Both the position numbers and the translations under genes were made by a program. This document shows positions 29,403 through 38,332 of a DNA stretch of 64,000 nucleotides, piece by piece. Below the pieces are notes generated by a model. The model saw only the letters and a list, made by a program, of their open reading frames with translations, did not search any database and was not told the DNA's origin. Positions within the stretch are counted from its first letter, which is position 1; every line of letters begins with the position of its first letter. Origin of the DNA: Leishmania donovani (taxonomy: Eukaryota; Euglenozoa; Kinetoplastea; Trypanosomatida; Trypanosomatidae); contig NC_018247.1 of the NCBI RefSeq assembly GCF_000227135.1, positions 463,055 to 527,054 of the forward strand. The letters are read 5' to 3'.

Positions 29403-32400
29403 ATGGACACAACGACAGACTACAACACTATCCTGCACCGAAAAGACAAGGTGACGCAGAAAGTCGTGGACGTCGCAGCTGCAGGGATGCAACCCACCGC
29501 CGAGGAGAAGAGTGCCGCCACGGCCTTCGACGGCGATGGCAACACTACTGTCGAGCGTGAGTCTCTCGAAGCCACGGACGAGGAGGAGACGACCAACACC
29601 TACGACGAGCCGCAGGCAGGCAAGCGAAAGTCGTCTGAGTCGAGCAGCAGCAGCAGCAGCAGCACCACAGTGAGCGGCAGCAGCTCGGTCTCGCGCTCGG
29701 AGACTGGTTCCCCGAAGGATGCCGCAGGCGCCCTGCTCACCGGTGGCCACGGCGCTTCGGGCGACGGGACAGTGCAGGTTGTGATGTATGCGAAGCGTGT
29801 GACATACTCGTACAAAGAATCTCAGCCCTTCCTGAACGCAACCACGCCGCCGAGCATCACGGCAGGACAGGAGCAGTGCCCGACTACGTCTGCAAACACG
29901 AGCGCCGCCTTCCCTGAAGGCGTTTCTCATCTTCTGGAGCCGGCCATGCCAACGCCACCGCGCAGCAACTTCGTTGGTGGTCCCGGTGGTCCAGGTCGCT
30001 CCGGGCCTCGCGGCGTGGCAGCGTACATGCAGCTCTCCCCTCCCCCCTCTGCTCCACAGACAACCGGCGCGAGCGCGTTATACCCCTTCTCCAACAGTTA
30101 CGCGGTTCCGCCGAGCACCGCCGTCAACGCTCCGTCGTTCTCGACCGCCTACCCCAATAGCACCAGCGCCGGCGCAGGATACTCTGCTGCGTACGCGACT
30201 GAGCAGGCACCGTACGACGATTTCACAGGCGGACTCGCAACTCACGCGGCTGGCCCGTCCGCCGCTGTTGACCCCTCGCGGAAGAACACCGAGAAGGAGC
30301 CCGCACGGCGGAAGCGTCGCTGGGGCGCCGCTGCAGACGCGGACGAGAACCAGCCGCGCCGCAGCCGCCGTATCCACATACAGGACGAAGCCGTGGAGGA
30401 GGACGAGGAGTACGCGGACGAGGAGGGCGAGGGCTCGCATGAGGCGTACACCGGCAGCAGCTACTCGGACGAAGAAGGCAGCTACAGTTACAGTGGAAAC
30501 GAGGAGGACTATGAGTACTACGAAGAGTTCTACGAGGAGGAGGTAGAGGAGGATGAGGAGGATGAGGAGGAACCGCGCATCGACATTATCGAGGGCAGCG
30601 GCCACGGTAACACGCTGCACGATATCCTTTACGGTACCCCAAAGGCTGGCGCGAACGCGAACGGGAACTACAGCAGAGACCTCCGCGAGTCCATGCGGTT
30701 AGACAGTCCCTACCACACGCCGACGGAGGACAAGCAGGAGCCCCCTCGCTACGGCCACCTACACCCGCGTCACGACGGCGAGGAAGACGAAAAAGAGGGC
30801 CGCCTCCGCTCCACATCTGCCCACTCGTGGGAGGCCGCAGCTAAAGTGGCGGCGGCGCACCGTCGTTCTGCGACGCCGGAGCGCGTGAGTCGGCATCACC
30901 ACCACCACAAGAAGTCAGCCAAGGGCTACGAGGGAACAGACAGCGAGGATGGCGAGAATCACCACCACTCCGCTGCTGGTGCCGGCAAGAAGCACAGGAA
31001 AAGCGTGTATGAGCACGGCGAGCCCTACACGGAGGGCACCTTCAAGGTCAAGGGCAGGAGGAGCAAGAAGGACAAGGCGGGAGGCCACTACGGAGCCATG
31101 ACGGATCTCGACGACATTATGGAGCAGAGCACGGCCGACTCGGGCAGCGCAAGCAACGAAGCGCCACATGAACCGGCTGGCAAGGACAGCCGGGCAGCCT
31201 TCCGCCCGTTGGGCTCTAGCGACACCGAGGATGTCGATGACTTCACCGCCCCTTCCAGAAGTCTCTCGCGCAACCGCAAGAGTCGGCAGCTCGCCAAGGA
31301 AGTGAATGAAGAGGACCGTCTCCACCACCGCAGCGGTGCCGAGAGCATGAAGGCGACAAGGACCACGAAGTTGGACGCCAAGGACGGCGGCAAGGTGATT
31401 AGGGAGGAGGAGCCTATCAACACGCCGTCGCAGCAGAAGCGCGCGGGTGCGGGCGACGAGGCTTCGGGTTCGACGGAGCATGAGGACGAAGGTAGCTCGT
31501 CAGACAGGTGCGCGAAGAGGGAGGACAGGAAGAAGCCCAAGGGTGGCCTCCTCATTAAGTGTGCCTGCTGCTCAAAGGAGAAAAACACCGACGCCAAGGC
31601 CAGCGGGAAGGAGAACGAGGATGAGGCGCTCAAGGGTGGCCTCCTCATTAAGTGTGCCTGCTGCTCAAAGAAGAAGGAGAGTGACGCCATGGCCAACGGG
31701 AAGGAGAGCAAGACGAAGTCCAAGTGTTGCCTCTCCAGCAAGTGTCGCTGCTGCTCGAAAAAGAAGGACAGCGACGCCATGGCCAACGGGAAGGAGAGCA
31801 AGACGAAGTCCAAGTGTTGCCTCTCCAGCAAGTGCCGCTGCTGCTCGAAAAAGGACAGCGACGCCAAGGCCAAAGAAAAGGAAGACAAGAAGCCCAAGCG
31901 TGGCCTTATCATTACTTGTAGCTGCTGCTCGAAGGAGAAGGGCAGCGACGTCAAGGCCAGCGAGAAGAAGCCCAAGGATTCCATCCTCGTTAACTGTGTC
32001 TGCTGCTCAAAGAAGGACAGCGGCGCCAAGGACAGGAAGGACAAGAAGCCCAAGGGCGGTAGCGGTGGCATTTTCAGCTGTCTCTTCGCCATGTGCAGCG
32101 GCAAGAAGAGTACCAAGGATCAGGTGGCGGACAAGAAGGGCAAGGAAACCGACGAGGAGGAGGAAGAGAATTCCGACGCGGCAGCCCCATCCAAGTGTCT
32201 CACCACGTCCCCTGTCGAGAGTCCAGTATATCGTCAGCTCAGTAGCCGGCAGTTGAACCGGAAGAGTGACAAGAAGGTAGACAGGGCGTTCAAGGTTTCC
32301 AAGTCACGGCAGGCGAAGCAGCAGGAGGAAGAGGAAGAAGTCACCGCTGAAACATCAAAGTCTGCGTCCTCGGTCTCGTCAGCGGCGATGACAGGCGAAT

Positions 32401-32969
32401 TTGAAGACCGAAGCGAGGAAAGTGCCTCGTTCCCTCCAAAGAACGCGAAGCGCGGCGGCACTCAAGCCCTGTCTGATAGCGCTCGTGTTGCAGCAGCCGC
32501 GTTGAGTCAAGAAGACTCTGAGAGCGAGGCGAGTGCACCGGTCAGCAAGAAGGCATCGTATCAGCTGACCCCGAGGCCCTCGCCACGCTCGGCTGGTCAG
32601 GTTCACCGTCGGCACAGTCGCACTGGGTCTGCGAGGGCGCAGAGAGGCACTGCCGCATCCTTCACTGATCACTCGCGCTTTCACACAAAGCCGGAGAACC
32701 CCGGTGTTGTGATTCCTGTGGACGTGAGTGATGTGGACGAGAGCGACGAGTCGAGCGTCTCGAACTCGGCCAAGGCGCAGCAAAAGCGAAGTCACCGCCA
32801 TCGCCAAACACGAGTCGTCGAGTATCGAAACAAACACAGAAGAGAGAAGAGCAGTCAGCGCAAAAGGGCTGAGAGCAGCCGCGCCGACAGAGCTATGCTG
32901 CTCAATGAGAAGCCGAAGAATAGATCCTCGTCCAGTGCGGGTGGGAAGCGGTCATTCTCAGCATCGTGA
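29403..32969 (+). CDS. Low-complexity protein with tandem CxCCSK repeats, function unknown
   Basis: 1188 residues, no recognised domain. Order seen: an N-terminal Ser/Thr/Glu-rich part with a Ser run near 80-90; a Pro/Ala/Ser/Tyr-rich part (about 180-290); a basic patch (RRKRRWG, about 302); a strongly acidic Glu/Asp/Tyr block (about 328-400); then mixed charged sequence with several His runs. About residues 710-905 hold six tandem repeats of 25-34 residues centred on (K)C-x-CC-S-K, and a seventh degenerate copy reading GIFSCLFAMCSGKK. The tail is Ser/Arg/Lys-rich. No signal peptide or membrane segment is evident. The repeats could bind metal, be S-acylated or be redox-active; none of this is shown by sequence. 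Repeats 3 and 4 are nearly identical at DNA level (90-bp unit), so the array is evolving by duplication. Confidence 0.8.
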   Translation: MDTTTDYNTILHRKDKVTQKVVDVAAAGMQPTAEEKSAATAFDGDGNTTVERESLEATDEEETTNTYDEPQAGKRKSSESSSSSSSSTTVSGSSSVSRSETGSPKDAAGALLTGGHGASGDGTVQVVMYAKRVTYSYKESQPFLNATTPPSITAGQEQCPTTSANTSAAFPEGVSHLLEPAMPTPPRSNFVGGPGGPGRSGPRGVAAYMQLSPPPSAPQTTGASALYPFSNSYAVPPSTAVNAPSFSTAYPNSTSAGAGYSAAYATEQAPYDDFTGGLATHAAGPSAAVDPSRKNTEKEPARRKRRWGAAADADENQPRRSRRIHIQDEAVEEDEEYADEEGEGSHEAYTGSSYSDEEGSYSYSGNEEDYEYYEEFYEEEVEEDEEDEEEPRIDIIEGSGHGNTLHDILYGTPKAGANANGNYSRDLRESMRLDSPYHTPTEDKQEPPRYGHLHPRHDGEEDEKEGRLRSTSAHSWEAAAKVAAAHRRSATPERVSRHHHHHKKSAKGYEGTDSEDGENHHHSAAGAGKKHRKSVYEHGEPYTEGTFKVKGRRSKKDKAGGHYGAMTDLDDIMEQSTADSGSASNEAPHEPAGKDSRAAFRPLGSSDTEDVDDFTAPSRSLSRNRKSRQLAKEVNEEDRLHHRSGAESMKATRTTKLDAKDGGKVIREEEPINTPSQQKRAGAGDEASGSTEHEDEGSSSDRCAKREDRKKPKGGLLIKCACCSKEKNTDAKASGKENEDEALKGGLLIKCACCSKKKESDAMANGKESKTKSKCCLSSKCRCCSKKKDSDAMANGKESKTKSKCCLSSKCRCCSKKDSDAKAKEKEDKKPKRGLIITCSCCSKEKGSDVKASEKKPKDSILVNCVCCSKKDSGAKDRKDKKPKGGSGGIFSCLFAMCSGKKSTKDQVADKKGKETDEEEEENSDAAAPSKCLTTSPVESPVYRQLSSRQLNRKSDKKVDRAFKVSKSRQAKQQEEEEEVTAETSKSASSVSSAAMTGEFEDRSEESASFPPKNAKRGGTQALSDSARVAAAALSQEDSESEASAPVSKKASYQLTPRPSPRSAGQVHRRHSRTGSARAQRGTAASFTDHSRFHTKPENPGVVIPVDVSDVDESDESSVSNSAKAQQKRSHRHRQTRVVEYRNKHRREKSSQRKRAESSRADRAMLLNEKPKNRSSSSAGGKRSFSAS
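31535..32110 (+). repeat. Coding tandem repeats (CxCCSK units)
   Basis: Seven units, each encoding a Lys-rich spacer plus a Cys cluster. Cores in order: KCACCSKEK, KCACCSKKK, KCRCCSKKK, KCRCCSKKD, TCSCCSKEK, NCVCCSKKD, then the degenerate SCLFAMCSGKK. Units at 31683-31772 and 31773-31859 differ by one transition and loss of one AAG codon. Confidence 0.9.
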
Positions 32970-33626
32970 AAGCTCAAGGGCGCGCAGCAGCACGTGGGAT
33001 GGCGTCGATTGGTCACCAAAGACCGGCCTGCAGGCGACTTTCGACGCTGCCCTTTTTTTTTGGACCGGAGGGAAAAGTGGGGACTGACTTGACGGGGACA
33101 GGTGCAGGAAGCGCTGCCTTCGCTCTTTGTTCTTTGGTCGCTCGTTCTTTCTTGTGCTGTGGTGGACGGTGCTGCTCTCACGCATACACATGTTATGTGT
33201 GTGTGTGGGCGCGCTATGTCATCGGCCCTTGTTGCTCCCTTCTATTCTCATTCTCATCTCTCCATTGGTCCCTCCCCCCTCCCCATCCCTTCATCCTCCA
33301 CCTCATTCACTTGTACGGAAGCGCGTCGCTTCCTCCTTTATATATCTCTCTCTGTTTTTTTTTTCTACTGTCACAGTTGTTTGCCTGGTTTGTGTATGCC
33401 TTTGTACATGGAGCCCGTAATGCTGTTTATGCCATCTCGGCTTGTGCGTCCATGCTTACCGTGTTGAACGCGCTCCTGTGACGCACATGTGGGCATGTCG
33501 AATGCACCCACACGCGCAGCCCTTGGCCGTCACCACCATCCCCGGCAGAGAGGCACAAGGGCCATGCAACACTGGAGAGGCAATGATAGGAATAGAGCGC
33601 CTTCATGTGTGTGCGTGTGCACGCTG

Positions 33627-33652
33627 TTGCTGCTGCTGCTGCTGCTGCTGCT
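33627..33652. repeat. (TGC)n microsatellite
   Basis: About eight TGC units in non-coding DNA. Confidence 0.95.
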
Positions 33653-33982
33653 CTGTTCGCCTCCCTCCCCCCCCCTCTCCACCCCCCCCCTCTGCCTCCC
33701 ACGCAAGCACGTACACGCACACACACATATATGCGTGCATAATGCTGAGTGATTTCTTCTTTTTTATTTCCCTTTTGGTTGTCCAAATCTATCTTCAATG
33801 TCCACCCCCTCCCCTCCCTTCCATCTCTATCATCTGTCTTCACCACATGTCTGTTACGAGTAGAGGTGGAGAGGAGGAAGAGGGGGAATGGGGATGTTGA
33901 GAGAAAGACGATTGGCGCTGCGTGGCCCCTCGGACTCTTTTCTTCCTCGTTTTTTTTTCTTTTCCGGCGCCGCCCTCCTCCT

Positions 33983-34001
33983 CACACACACACACACACA
34001 C
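33983..34001. repeat. (AC)n microsatellite
   Basis: About nine AC units in non-coding DNA. Confidence 0.9.
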
Positions 34002-35324
34002 CGTCGTTTGCCGCCCAAACAGCCCCCATCACCGCCACACCCTCATCATATTCCACCCCACCCCACCCCAGCCACCAGCCACCAACCACCCGCTCCCCTT
34101 CTACTCCAGAGGGAAGCCAAGTGGGAAGGACAGGGTAAAGGGGAGGAGGGGCAGGCAAGCATCCCATCGGTCACCTCCAGCGCTGTGTCTGATATATGTA
34201 TACACATACCACTGGCGTGTATTCATTGTCACTCGATCGCCGTTTTTCGTGTGATTTCGCTTCTTTTCTTCTTCTCTTGGTGCCCCTCCCCCTCTTCCCC
34301 CTCCTCCTCCTTTACCGTCCGCATCGCCGTTTACCTTTTCGCTATCTCTTCTGGCACACCTTTATACACACAGCGACGATTCTTTTTTGTTGTTGTTTCT
34401 GTGTTGTTGTGCTGACGATATCGCCTGCCATTCTTGTGGTTCTTTGGCTGTGTGCCGTGATTCCTATCACGCCCTCGCTCACCCTCTTCATCCGCCCCCC
34501 CCCCCGTGTTGGTCCTTCTCTCTTCAGCACCTCCCTTTGTTTGTGTGCTTGGTCTTTTGTCTTGCGCTGATGATGATGCTCTTTCTACGTTGTGCTGAGG
34601 AGGCAGATTTTCGTGGCGTAGTCGTCGTGTTGAATGTATTGTGTGTATGCACTAAAAAGCGTGGCTAGAGTTTGTATACGTGTTTGTTTCTCTTCTTCCT
34701 GTACCTCTTTCCGTGCTCTCTTCCTTTATTATTGTTTTGCATGGGTGTGCGCGTGCGTGTGTGTGTGCGCGCGCGCATGCCTCTTTTGATGGGTCACACA
34801 CAAGCACATGCACACACACTCGCCACCACAGCCTCGATCATAACTAGCACCACCCCTTTCCGCATTTATTTTCTCTTCGCGCCCTCTTACGGTATACCGC
34901 AGAGTGAGGAGTGAGATTCGATCTCCGAGCTCCGTTTTCTTTTTCCTCTCGTCATTGTTTCTTTGCATAGGTGGCGCGGTACGTGATGTCACTCCTAATG
35001 TGGATCCCTCATAACCCCAAAAGCACCGCAGCATAGCTCTACCTGTTGTTGGTTGTTGTTGTTTTGTGTGTGTGTGTGTGCGTGCGTGTGTACGTGTGTG
35101 CGTGTGTACGTCCCTTTCCCGCAACGCTGTGCGCACACGACTACACATGTGAGTCTCTGTACGCGTCCCAGCTGCTTGCTTTCTTAGATTCACCTGGACT
35201 CACTTTCCTTTCAAGGGTTTGGGAGGGTGTGCGGGAGGGGGACTTTTCTCTCTCCGCGTGTTCATTCTGCGATAGAGCATGAGTTGAATTTCGCTCGACC
35301 CCCTCCCCTCTCTAAACCACCGGC

Positions 35325-35815
35325 TTTCCACAGTCCCCAAATCGCGTGGCGCGAAGCAGGGGTGGGCACGCGCTAGAGTGCTGCGCCGACTCAGTCGTCG
35401 GAGAGCACGGTCCCCTGCCTCGGACTCTACCCACACACCTCTCGCTCCGCAGGTCGCCTCACCGCCGCTCCCGCATCATGCCGGTCGCCGCCTGGTGCAT
35501 CCTCCCCTCGGGGTGCCTCAGGCCTCCCCCACACCGCTGTAGGCAGCGCGAGGGCCGGGGGTGGGATATGCGCTCGCGTCACGCTGACGCTCTGCCTGTC
35601 ACGTGGGTGGCGCAGACGTGTACGCTGACCCACTGTCGCAGGTCGCTCCAACGCAACGCCATCCAGGGCCTGGCCGTGTCACCACCAGAGGTGGTTCTGC
35701 ATCCGGCAGGGGATAGGGCTGGGGAGGGCTGCTTGGCTTCACCACACAGTGCGTGGGTAGTGGACCCTGAGATACGGCGCACTGAGCGGTGTCCACACGT
35801 CATCAAAGACATGCT
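35325..35815 (+). mobile_element. SIDER2-type degenerate retroposon
   Basis: Sense-oriented copy in the spacer between the Cys-repeat gene and TOR. The segment 35371-35621 matches 62809-63059 at 247 of 251 positions with no indel. Beyond that block the third copy lacks about 85 nt and then resumes at TGGACCCTGAGATACGGCGC (35761 here). The inverted element at 1390-2045 shares the same order of blocks at lower identity. No coding capacity is seen. Position in the 3' half of an intergenic region fits known SIDER placement. The exact ends are uncertain; no clear poly-A follows. Confidence 0.8.
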
Positions 35816-36812
35816 TATGGATGGACTGAGCAAGCGCGGGCCTGCATGCGCTTGTGGGTGTGCCGATTTGTGGTGGTGCTGTCCTTTGTTTTCTTCGTTC
35901 TCCCACCGGGCGTGACTTTTCTGTTATTGTGGGTTTTTCTTGTTCTTTACCCCGTTTGGCCTTTTTTGCTTGTAGGTTTGATAGAGATGCCGCGACCCGG
36001 CAACCGCTGCCAGTCCTTGATGGTGCCCCTCCCCCTCTCCCAAGCACCACCACCAACATCACCTCGATCCCCACTGTCCACCTCTCTCTCTTTCCACGCA
36101 TGGGTCCAAGGCTTCGATCCCTCATCCATCTCAGCACGCGCACACGCACAAGCAAAGGTACACACAAGCGATAGTGCCTCTTGTCGGCTTCGCTTGCCAC
36201 AGCCGTGCACGGCGATGTGTGCTCATGTGGCTGTGATGTCTTCGAAAGCCTCATCGCCCCTCTCCCTCCCTGTCGTCTATTAGAACTCCCCTAACAAACT
36301 TAGCAGCGTTTCGAGAGAGAAAGAGAAAACAACAGCCGCAAAAAAAAAAAAATAGAGAATGTCGGTATTTGAAGCGTCTTTCGCTATGTGTATGTGTGTG
36401 TGCCTGCACCGACAGGGGAGAAGCGTGTCATCGGTTCTGTCGTGTGTCCGCCTCTGAACTCAACCAGGAGGAAGGGGAGGAAAGAGGGCTTCTAGGCGGA
36501 GAAGGGAAAGTGCATGTGAAGCGCGCCTCTTGCTTCTCTCTCCCCATTGTCCTGTTTAACGCGCCTCTTTCACCGGCAACGAGAGATGGGGCGTGAAACA
36601 GGCCCGGAAAAGGCTGTGCCGCGTCGTTTAAGAAGAATATCGCGCTTCTATGAACTACCTCCTTCTTGCACCCCCCCCCTGCTTCGCTCTCCCTCCCTCT
36701 ACGGACCACCGCAGCCACACCTGCTTGCGTCTCTCGCCGTGTATCACACAGTTTTCGATCACACGCACACGTGCGCGAATTTCGTTTTTTGTGTGTGGAA
36801 GTATCGCTGCTA

Positions 36813-36813
36813 C

Positions 36814-36844
<31 letters not shown>

Positions 36845-36850
36845 CGTGTG
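36813..36850. repeat. (TA)n(TG)n compound microsatellite
   Basis: About nine TA units pass directly into TG units. It lies in non-coding DNA upstream of TOR. Confidence 0.95.
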
Positions 36851-36975
36851 TTTTGAGGGGTGGAATTGTTTTGTAGTTAGCAGTTTCACATCTTTTTCTC
36901 GTCTTTTCTCCCCACCCACCCACTGTGTTGGTTCGCCCTCCTTTTTTTCTTTATCATGTTTGTTCTTGTTTGCTG

Positions 36976-37032
36976 CACCTCTGCCTTACCCCTCTCCTTC
37001 ACGCTCTCCTCCTCCTCCTCCCATCTGCTCAG
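36976..37032 (+). promoter_or_regulatory. Strong polypyrimidine-AG without an obvious gene
   Basis: C/T tract (CTCCTCCTCCTCCC) ending in AG at 37031-37032. It looks as good as the acceptors of real genes in this window but lies 1.3 kb before TOR. It may be an alternative, distal TOR acceptor or serve an unannotated short transcript. Confidence 0.4.
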
Positions 37033-37331
37033 GCACACGCCCAGTAAGTTATCGCAGCGGGCACGGCGAACACACGCGCGCACAACTGGAGAACGAACGA
37101 GAAAACAGAAAGGCATCACCTGCATACAAGAACTGCAGCGACTCCCGGGGCATCAACGTCAAGGTCGGGGACAAGAGGAAAAAGAAGCGAAGAACGCCCA
37201 CGACAAGCGCCCGCCGAGGCGGAGAACAGCAGCCCAGCAAAGCGGCGCCGCGGCCGCGGAGGAGGAGATGGTTGTCATAGGTAGCTGGTGATGGATGTCG
37301 GCTACCTAATCTTCTCTCCACTGTCACTCAC

Positions 37332-37360
37332 TCACACACACACACACACTCTCTCTCTCT
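37332..37360. repeat. (AC)n(TC)n compound microsatellite
   Basis: About nine CA units followed by CT units in the spacer upstream of TOR. Confidence 0.9.
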
Positions 37361-38265
37361 CGTCGACCCCTCTCCCTTTCTCTGACGCCCTCTCGTGCAT
37401 GTGCGCGCTACTGTGGCACACACGCACGCACCCGCTCTCTGCCTCCTCCTTATTGTTTGTGCTCGGGCATAACAGAAGCAGTACACACAAACATAGACAG
37501 GTGCACACACACCTCTCTCTCGTCTCCTGCGCGCTGCTGCTTCCTTTTTCCCCCTAGTTCCCTTTCCCTCCTGATCCCTGTAGCCGGCTACACTTTAGCT
37601 TTCCCGTGCATGTCTACTTCTCTCTGTTCTCTGTCGTCGACTTCCACACGCAAATACGTCTTTCGTTTTTTTTTCTTTCCTTTTCCTGGTTTCCTTCTCT
37701 GTAACCCTCGAAAACGACTCTGGGCGCTTCCTTTGCTCACGCCTCCTTGTGGCGCTCTCCCCCCCTGTTGGGGTGCTGCCCGCCCCTCTCTATCCACTCT
37801 CCCGTGCGTTCGTGTTGCCGCTACGTTTGTGCCTGCTTGTCTGAAAGGGTCTTGACTGTCTTTCTGCGGTCACGTTTGTGCGTACGTGACGGCAGTGAAG
37901 GCGGTGCGTCGTCTGTCGTTGCTGTACAAAGGTCTGCCCCCCCCCACACACACACACACATCTGCTCGTCCGCTCGTCTTGTGCGCACTAAAAAGAAGAT
38001 ACCTTCGCCTGTGTCTGTGCCTGTCTGTCCGTGTCTTTCAGCGCCCTCTACTGACGTCATTCTTTTCCACCACACACCCCTCTCTTGCCTCTTTCCCCTG
38101 TGGTGGTGGTCTGTTACTCATTTTCGTCGGGCAGACTCCTGCACGCCTCTTCGCTCCCTTGTTGTTGTCACACCCTTGCGGTGGCGAACGCGCAGCAGCC
38201 TTGCGTAGCCCTCTCTCTCTCCTTCCTGGGATTGTGTGGGCGGCTGATGCGAATGAGCAGGAGGG

Positions 38266-38325
38266 TTTTCGCCTCTCTCTTCCTCTTTTGTTTTGTATGT
38301 TTCCGCATCCCTGAATATCCACAAG
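38266..38325 (+). promoter_or_regulatory. Candidate trans-splice acceptor of TOR
   Basis: A T-rich tract at 38266-38296 is followed by the first AG at 38324-38325, only 7 nt before the ATG at 38333. If this is used, the leader is extremely short and the ATG at 38342 might be used instead. Alternative AGs at 38039, 38132, 38193 and 38262 would give longer leaders. Confidence 0.4.
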
Positions 38326-38332
38326 CACTTTA

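Larger units (their letters stand above)
32970..35324. other. Long intergenic region, left part
   Basis: No credible gene in 2.3 kb. It holds pyrimidine tracts, a (TGC)n run at 33627-33652, AC at 33983-34001, and TG-rich tracts near 34752 and 35066-35100. Translations of the open frames are Val/Cys or Ser/Leu/Phe runs. Confidence 0.7.
35816..38265. other. Long intergenic region, right part (TOR leader side)
   Basis: Pyrimidine-rich sequence with an A12 run near 36339, a (TA)n(TG)n tract at 36813-36850, AC/CT tracts at 37332-37360 and AC near 37947. A purine-rich, two-frame-open island at 37031-37280 follows a strong polypyrimidine-AG and is discussed as a finding. No gene is confidently supported. 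Confidence 0.6.

Noticed and set aside
31088..32116. 342-residue minus-strand open frame with Phe/Leu/Ser repeats
   Set aside because: Mirror of the Cys/Lys repeat array on the other strand. It has repeat-derived composition and runs against the direction of the unit.
33102..34668. Several overlapping + strand frames with signal-peptide-like starts
   Set aside because: Translations are polypyrimidine and TG-repeat products (Ser/Leu/Phe/Cys runs), so the hydrophobicity is an artefact of T-rich spacer.
35346..35915. 189-residue open frame over the SIDER2
   Set aside because: The frame is not preserved in the other SIDER2 copies. These elements are non-coding.
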